Part shown: positions 60,813 to 64,000 of the stretch, piece after piece
Position numbering within the stretch: position 1 is the stretch's first letter
Layout of the letters: every line of letters begins with the position of its first letter
Assembly: GCF_012999535.1 (NCBI RefSeq)
Contig: NZ_JABBWV010000003.1
Coordinates: 1-64,000 of the forward strand
Length of the DNA stretch: 64,000 bases
Reading direction: 5' to 3'
Source: Microbispora sp. H11081
Lineage (GTDB): Bacteria > Actinomycetota > Actinomycetes > Streptosporangiales > Streptosporangiaceae
The notes under the pieces: model-generated
What the model was told of the DNA's origin: nothing
Seen by the model: only the letters and a program-made list of their open reading frames with translations
Database searches by the model: none
Program-made: the position numbers and the translations under genes

Positions 60813-63410
60813 GTGAGAGCTATCCGCAGGTTCACTGTCCGAACCGTTCTTCCCTCGCAGCTCGCACCTCTGGGGGAACTGGTCCAAAATCTCCGCTGGT
60901 CGTGGCACCCCGAGACCATGGACCTGTTCGCCGAGGTGGATCCTGAGGTCTGGGCGCGTGTCGATCACGACCCCGTCGCGCTGCTCGGCGCCGTCGAGGC
61001 CGACAGGCTGCGCGAGCTCGCCCAGGACCGGCGCTTCCTGCGCCGCCTGGCCGACGCCGCCGACGACCTGCGCGAGTACATGACCGCCCCCCGGTGGTAC
61101 CAGTCGCTGGAGGACGCGCCGAAGGCGATCGGCTACTTCTCGCCCGAATACGGGATCTCCGCCGCCCTGCCGCAGTACTCCGGCGGCCTCGGCATCCTCG
61201 CCGGCGACCACCTGAAGGCCGCCAGCGACCTCGGCGTGCCCATCCTCGGCGTCGGCCTGCTCTACCGGCACGGCTACTTCACCCAGTCGCTGTCCGCCGA
61301 GGGCTGGCAGCTTGAGCACTACCCGTCCCTCGACCCCGGCGGCCTGCCGCTCACCCTCCTCAAGGAGGAGGACGGCGCCCCGGCCCGCATCAAGATCGGC
61401 CTGCCGGAGGGGCGCGTCCTGCACGCCCAGATCTGGGTGGCCCAGGTCGGCCGGGTGCCGCTGCTCCTGCTCGACTCCGACGTCGCCGAGAACGACGCGG
61501 TCGCCAGGGACGTGACCGACCGTCTGTACGGCGGTGGCGGCGACCACCGGCTGATGCAGGAACTGCTGCTCGGCGTCGGCGGGGTGCGGGCCATCCGGGC
61601 CTACTGCCGCATCACCGGCCACCCCGAGCCCGAGGTGTTCCACACGAACGAGGGCCACGCCGGCTTCCTCGGCCTGGAGCGCATCCGCGAGCTGACCGAG
61701 GCCCGCCTGTCGTTCGAGGAGGCCCTGGAGGCCGTACGCGCCGGGACGGTGTTCACCACGCACACGCCGGTGCCCGCCGGCATCGACAGGTTCCCCGCCG
61801 ACATGATCGCCCGGCAGTTCGGCGGCTCGAACGCCTGGCCGACGGTGTCGGTCGACCGCATCCTGCAGCTAGGCGCGGAACCCGAGGGCCCCGACGGCGA
61901 CCCGTCGGTGTTCAACATGGCGGTCATGGGCATGCGGCTGGCCCAGCGGGTCAACGGCGTGTCCGAGCTGCACGGCCAGGTCAGCCGGGAGATGTTCCAG
62001 GGGCTGTGGCCGGGCTTCGACCTGGACGAGGTGCCGATCGGCTCGATCACCAACGGCGTCCACGCCCCGACGTGGGTCGGCCGGGAGATGATGGAGCTCG
62101 CCGGCAAGGAACTGCCCTCGCTGATCGACAAGGCGCAGGGCTGGGAGGGCGCGCACAAGCTCACCGAGGCCGAGATCTGGGGCATCAGGGGCACGCTCCG
62201 CGCCCGCCTGGTCGAGGAGGCGCGGCGGCGGCTGCGCAAGTCGTGGCGGCAGCGGGGGGCCAGCGAGGCCGAGCTGGGCTGGGTGGACGAGGCGCTCGAC
62301 CCGGACGTGCTGACGATCGGCTTCGCACGGCGGGTGCCCTCCTACAAGCGGCTGACCCTCATGCTCAGCCAGCCCGACCGGCTCCGCCGCCTGCTGCTGG
62401 ACCCGGACAAGCCGGTGCAGATCGTCATCGCAGGCAAGGCGCACCCCGCCGACGAGGGCGGCAAGAAGCTCATCCAGCAGATCGTCCGCTTCGCCGACTC
62501 CGAGGACGTACGGCACCGCATCATCTTCCTGCCCGACTACGACATGGCGCTCGGGCAGCTCATGGTGACGGGTTCCGACGTGTGGATGAACAACCCGCTG
62601 CGCCCGCTGGAGGCGTGCGGCACGTCCGGCATGAAGGCGGCGCTCAACGGCGGCCTCAACCTGTCCATCCGCGACGGATGGTGGGACGAGTGGTACGACG
62701 GCAACAACGGCTGGGCGATCCCCAGCGCCGACGGCGTCGGCGACCCCGACCGCCGCGACGAGCTGGAGGCCACGGCGCTGTACGACCTGATCGAGCGCGA
62801 GGTCGCCGACCGCTTCTACGACCGGGCCGCCGACGGCCTGCCGCGGCGCTGGCTGGAGATGGTCAAGCACACGCTGAGCTCGCTCGGGCCGAAGGTGCTC
62901 GCCGGGCGCATGCTGCGTGACTACGTCACCGACCTGTACACCCCGGCGGCGGTCTCCGCCCGCACGCTCGCGGCCGACTCCTACCGCGACGCCAGGCTGT
63001 TCGCGGCCTGGAAGGTGCGGGTGGCCAAGGCGTGGCCGGGCGTGCGGGTCGAGCACGTCGAGGCGACCGGCGTGGGGGACACCCCCGAGCTGGGCGCCCG
63101 GCTGGAGCTGCGGGCCACGATCGCCCTCGGCGAGCTGTCGCCCGACGACGTGCGGGTCCAGGCCGCGTACGGCAGGGTGGGCGCGCACGACGAGCTGCTG
63201 TCGCCCGGCTACGTCACGCTCAAGGCCGACTCGATGGGCGACGACGGCAGGGCGCACTACATCGGCGTCGTGCCGCTGGACCGCACGGGGGCCTTCGGCT
63301 ACAGCGTGCGCGTGGTGCCGTCCCACCCGCTCATGGCGTCGGTCGCCGAGCTCGGCCTCATCGCCGTCCCCGAGGAGCCGGTCGGCATGACCAACGGCAC
63401 CCTGCGCTAG
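60813..63410 (+). CDS. glgP: Alpha-glucan (glycogen) phosphorylase
   Basis: An 865-residue GT35 phosphorylase of the shorter bacterial/archaeal type with an N-terminal DUF3417 domain (LGELVQNLRWSWHPETMDLF). It also has GYFSPEYGISAALPQYSGGL, HTNEGHAGFLGLERIREL, and the PLP lysine in EACGTSGMKAALNGGLNLS (about residue 605). It releases glucose-1-phosphate from alpha-glucan, degrading what GlgE/GlgB make. GTG start without ribosome site (leaderless). Confidence 0.93.
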   Translation: MRAIRRFTVRTVLPSQLAPLGELVQNLRWSWHPETMDLFAEVDPEVWARVDHDPVALLGAVEADRLRELAQDRRFLRRLADAADDLREYMTAPRWYQSLEDAPKAIGYFSPEYGISAALPQYSGGLGILAGDHLKAASDLGVPILGVGLLYRHGYFTQSLSAEGWQLEHYPSLDPGGLPLTLLKEEDGAPARIKIGLPEGRVLHAQIWVAQVGRVPLLLLDSDVAENDAVARDVTDRLYGGGGDHRLMQELLLGVGGVRAIRAYCRITGHPEPEVFHTNEGHAGFLGLERIRELTEARLSFEEALEAVRAGTVFTTHTPVPAGIDRFPADMIARQFGGSNAWPTVSVDRILQLGAEPEGPDGDPSVFNMAVMGMRLAQRVNGVSELHGQVSREMFQGLWPGFDLDEVPIGSITNGVHAPTWVGREMMELAGKELPSLIDKAQGWEGAHKLTEAEIWGIRGTLRARLVEEARRRLRKSWRQRGASEAELGWVDEALDPDVLTIGFARRVPSYKRLTLMLSQPDRLRRLLLDPDKPVQIVIAGKAHPADEGGKKLIQQIVRFADSEDVRHRIIFLPDYDMALGQLMVTGSDVWMNNPLRPLEACGTSGMKAALNGGLNLSIRDGWWDEWYDGNNGWAIPSADGVGDPDRRDELEATALYDLIEREVADRFYDRAADGLPRRWLEMVKHTLSSLGPKVLAGRMLRDYVTDLYTPAAVSARTLAADSYRDARLFAAWKVRVAKAWPGVRVEHVEATGVGDTPELGARLELRATIALGELSPDDVRVQAAYGRVGAHDELLSPGYVTLKADSMGDDGRAHYIGVVPLDRTGAFGYSVRVVPSHPLMASVAELGLIAVPEEPVGMTNGTLR

Positions 63411-63428
63411 GGACTGCCTGACCCGGTC

Positions 63429-63464
63429 ACCCCTCTCGCCCGCTTCTCCGCAGGTGAGAGGGGT
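63429..63464 (+). terminator. glgP terminator hairpin
   Basis: ACCCCTCTCGCC (63429-63440) pairs with 63453-63464 (GGTGAGAGGGGT) with one G/T wobble. The right arm touches the probable -10 (TAGACC, 63464-63469) of the next gene. Confidence 0.6.
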
Positions 63465-63475
63465 AGACCAGCACC

Positions 63476-64000
63476 ATGGCACAGGCCCTGCGCATCGGGA
63501 TGGTCGCGCCGCCGTGGTACGACGTCCCGCCCCGCACGTACGGCGGCATCGAGGCGGTGCTCGCCGGCCTCGTCGGCGGCCTGCGGGCGCGCGGGCACCG
63601 GGTCACCGTCATCGGGGCCGGCCGCGGCGTCGATCTGCGGACCTACGAGGAGCCGCCCTCGGCGCGGATCGGCGAGGCGTATCCGGAGGTGGTGCACGCG
63701 GCCAGGGCGGCCCGCCTCCTGCGGGACCTGGTCGTGGACGTCGTGCACGACCACTCGCTCGCGGGGCCGCTCACCGCCGCGGGGCGGCTCGCGCCGACCG
63801 TCGTCACCTGCCACAACGACGTGGGCGGGGAGCTCGGCGACTACTACAGGGGCCTCGGCGCCGACGTGGCGCTGGTGGCCGTCTCCTCGGCCCAGCGGGC
63901 GCTCGCGCCCGGCCTCAACTGGGTGGGGCGGGTGCACAACGCGGTGGACGTCGCGGCGTGGCCGTTCCGGGAGCGCAAGGACGACTGGGTGCTGTGGCTG
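63476..64000 (+). CDS. GT4 family glycosyltransferase (partial, N-terminal half)
   Basis: The first 175 residues of a GT-B glycosyltransferase run off the window: LRIGMVAPPWYDVPPRTYGG with the Gly-rich acceptor loop, DVVHDHSLAGPLTAAGRL, TVVTCHNDVGGELGDYYRG, and NWVGRVHNAVDVAAWPF, the start of the second domain. Its position behind glgP suggests an alpha-glucan or trehalose-related sugar transfer, but GT4 enzymes are diverse and the donor-binding half is missing. The ATG at 63476 lies 6 nt after TAGACC, so it may be leaderless. Confidence 0.85.
   Translation, partial: MAQALRIGMVAPPWYDVPPRTYGGIEAVLAGLVGGLRARGHRVTVIGAGRGVDLRTYEEPPSARIGEAYPEVVHAARAARLLRDLVVDVVHDHSLAGPLTAAGRLAPTVVTCHNDVGGELGDYYRGLGADVALVAVSSAQRALAPGLNWVGRVHNAVDVAAWPFRERKDDWVLWL

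Overview
The window is GC-rich DNA, about 70% or more by eye, with GTG/TTG starts, tightly overlapping operons and several apparently leaderless promoters. It carries a complete GlgE maltosyl-glucan pathway. Together these suggest a filamentous actinomycete, probably of the Streptosporangiales type (Nonomuraea, Microbispora or Streptosporangium relatives). The lineage is inferred from gene content and style, not from a marker gene.

Layout. (1) 1-3.8 kb: the tail of an unknown gene, a decapitated ATPase pseudogene behind a tandem operator, a small Pyr_excise-family protein, and a ferredoxin / Zn-alcohol dehydrogenase pair next to a PPOX-fold flavoprotein. (2) 3.8-8.9 kb: a glycan-type cluster with two methyltransferases, a GT4 glycosyltransferase, an alpha-barrel (prenyltransferase-like) protein and a GDP-mannose 4,6-dehydratase. 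Its two divergent promoters share a 15-bp palindrome. (3) 8.9-10.3 kb: a DUF559-type nuclease gene enclosed by inward-inverted copies of a 22-bp repeat family. (4) 10.3-11.5 kb: a CYP125-like P450.

(5) 11.7-36.5 kb is the centrepiece: a RiPP biosynthetic gene cluster. The precursor at 27379-27771 has a nitrile-hydratase-like (NHLP) leader, and its last ten residues are four Cys, Pro, four Cys, Thr. Around it lie a fused RRE/ThiF-like/YcaO cyclodehydratase and a SagB-type dehydrogenase. An NHLM export set follows: an HlyD adaptor, an ABC transporter with a C39 peptidase, and a second ABC transporter. Other members are a P450 / methyltransferase / small membrane protein operon, a DrrAB-type ABC pair, and a second P450 that lacks the usual I-helix threonine. 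An FAD oxidase / Rieske oxygenase / hydrolase / VOC operon, another small membrane protein, an M50-like membrane protease, a LuxR-LAL regulator and a KstR-like TetR regulator complete it. The predicted path is leader recognition by the RRE, heterocyclisation of cysteines, oxidation to thiazoles, oxidative tailoring, then leader removal and export. The product is unknown to me.

(6) 36.5-52.9 kb: minisatellites; a tail-anchored sigma-like protein with DAF/DPF repeats; an osmoprotectant-type ABC importer; a flavin reductase; SppA; a secreted GH18 chitinase; a two-component system; a LysR/MFS pair; a DUF2306 membrane protein; and a quinone-reductase-like dehydrogenase. (7) 52.9-64 kb: glgB, maltokinase, treS and glgE on the minus strand, divergent from glgP, then the start of another GT4 glycosyltransferase. 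These convert trehalose via maltose and maltose-1-phosphate to branched alpha-glucan and back.
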